A DNA stretch of 5,486 nucleotides, taken from positions 1-5,486 of the forward strand of contig CAJLLH010000091.1 of assembly GCA_905207385.1 (NCBI GenBank), read 5' to 3'. Below the pieces are notes generated by a model, which was given only the letters and a program-made list of their open reading frames with translations, was not told the origin of the DNA and did no database searches. Each line of letters opens with the position of its first letter. Within the stretch, counting starts at the first letter, position 1. Shown here one piece after another: positions 5,445-5,486 of the stretch. Position numbers and translations under genes: made by a program. Origin of the DNA: an uncultured Eubacteriales bacterium. GTDB lineage: Bacteria > Bacillota > Clostridia > Christensenellales > Borkfalkiaceae.

Positions 5445-5469
5445 GCGGCGCGCCTTCAAGGCGCGCCGC
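5445..5469 (-). repeat. Strong GC-rich hairpin upstream of the terminator
   Basis: GCGGCGCGCC (5445-5454) pairs perfectly with GGCGCGCCGC (5460-5469). An inner T-A pair can make it 11 bp, with a 3-base loop. Neither strand has a U-run after it, so it is not a canonical terminator. On the minus strand it precedes the true terminator by about 20 bases, forming a tandem pair in the 3' untranslated region of the upstream gene. Confidence 0.7.
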
Positions 5470-5486
5470 TCGTTATCAGAAGCGTT

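Noticed and set aside
5470..5486. Possible end of the upstream gene (tandem TGA-TAA on the minus strand at 5474-5479)
   Set aside because: Only two codons would be visible before the stop, too little to assign a frame or a product. It may well be the end of the gene whose terminator is at 5400-5423.

Overview
The window looks like a chromosomal segment from an anaerobic Clostridia-type Firmicute. I base this on a terminal pyruvate:ferredoxin oxidoreductase gene of the clostridial kind, on strong AGGAG-like ribosome binding sites, and on the gene order prmA-rsmE-mtaB, which is the order found downstream of dnaJ in Bacillus and many clostridia. GC content is moderate, with AT-rich intergenic regions. 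The species cannot be named from this stretch.

Layout: bases 1-569 (+ strand) are the 3' end of nifJ/por (pyruvate:ferredoxin oxidoreductase), closed by a near-ideal intrinsic terminator. A gene-free, AT-rich convergent gap follows (about 570-907). It also holds the terminator of the opposing transcription unit. Everything else is read on the minus strand. In transcription order it is: a terminator and a long hairpin belonging to an unseen upstream gene (5400-5469), a sigma-A-like promoter (5363-5391), prmA (ribosomal protein L11 methyltransferase), rsmE (16S rRNA U1498 methyltransferase), mtaB (tRNA ms2t6A methylthiotransferase, overlapping rsmE by ATGA), hinT (HIT-family nucleotide hydrolase), and after a 179-base gap a GalM/LacX-like aldose epimerase.

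The first three minus-strand genes form a translation-apparatus modification operon. One methylates a ribosomal protein, one methylates 16S rRNA, and one thiomethylates tRNA, all using S-adenosylmethionine. hinT is a common follower of mtaB in Firmicutes. The epimerase-like gene is functionally unrelated and may have its own start of transcription. Every non-overlapping junction in the minus-strand series carries a small inverted repeat within about 25 bases of the preceding stop codon.

I found no mobile element, CRISPR array, defence gene, tRNA or rRNA, and no convincing sign of a new system. The findings are modest: intercistronic hairpins, a UNCG-loop terminator, a variant PrmA motif, and codon bias in nifJ. 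All five complete genes look intact once the two over-long starts (epimerase and mtaB) are trimmed.
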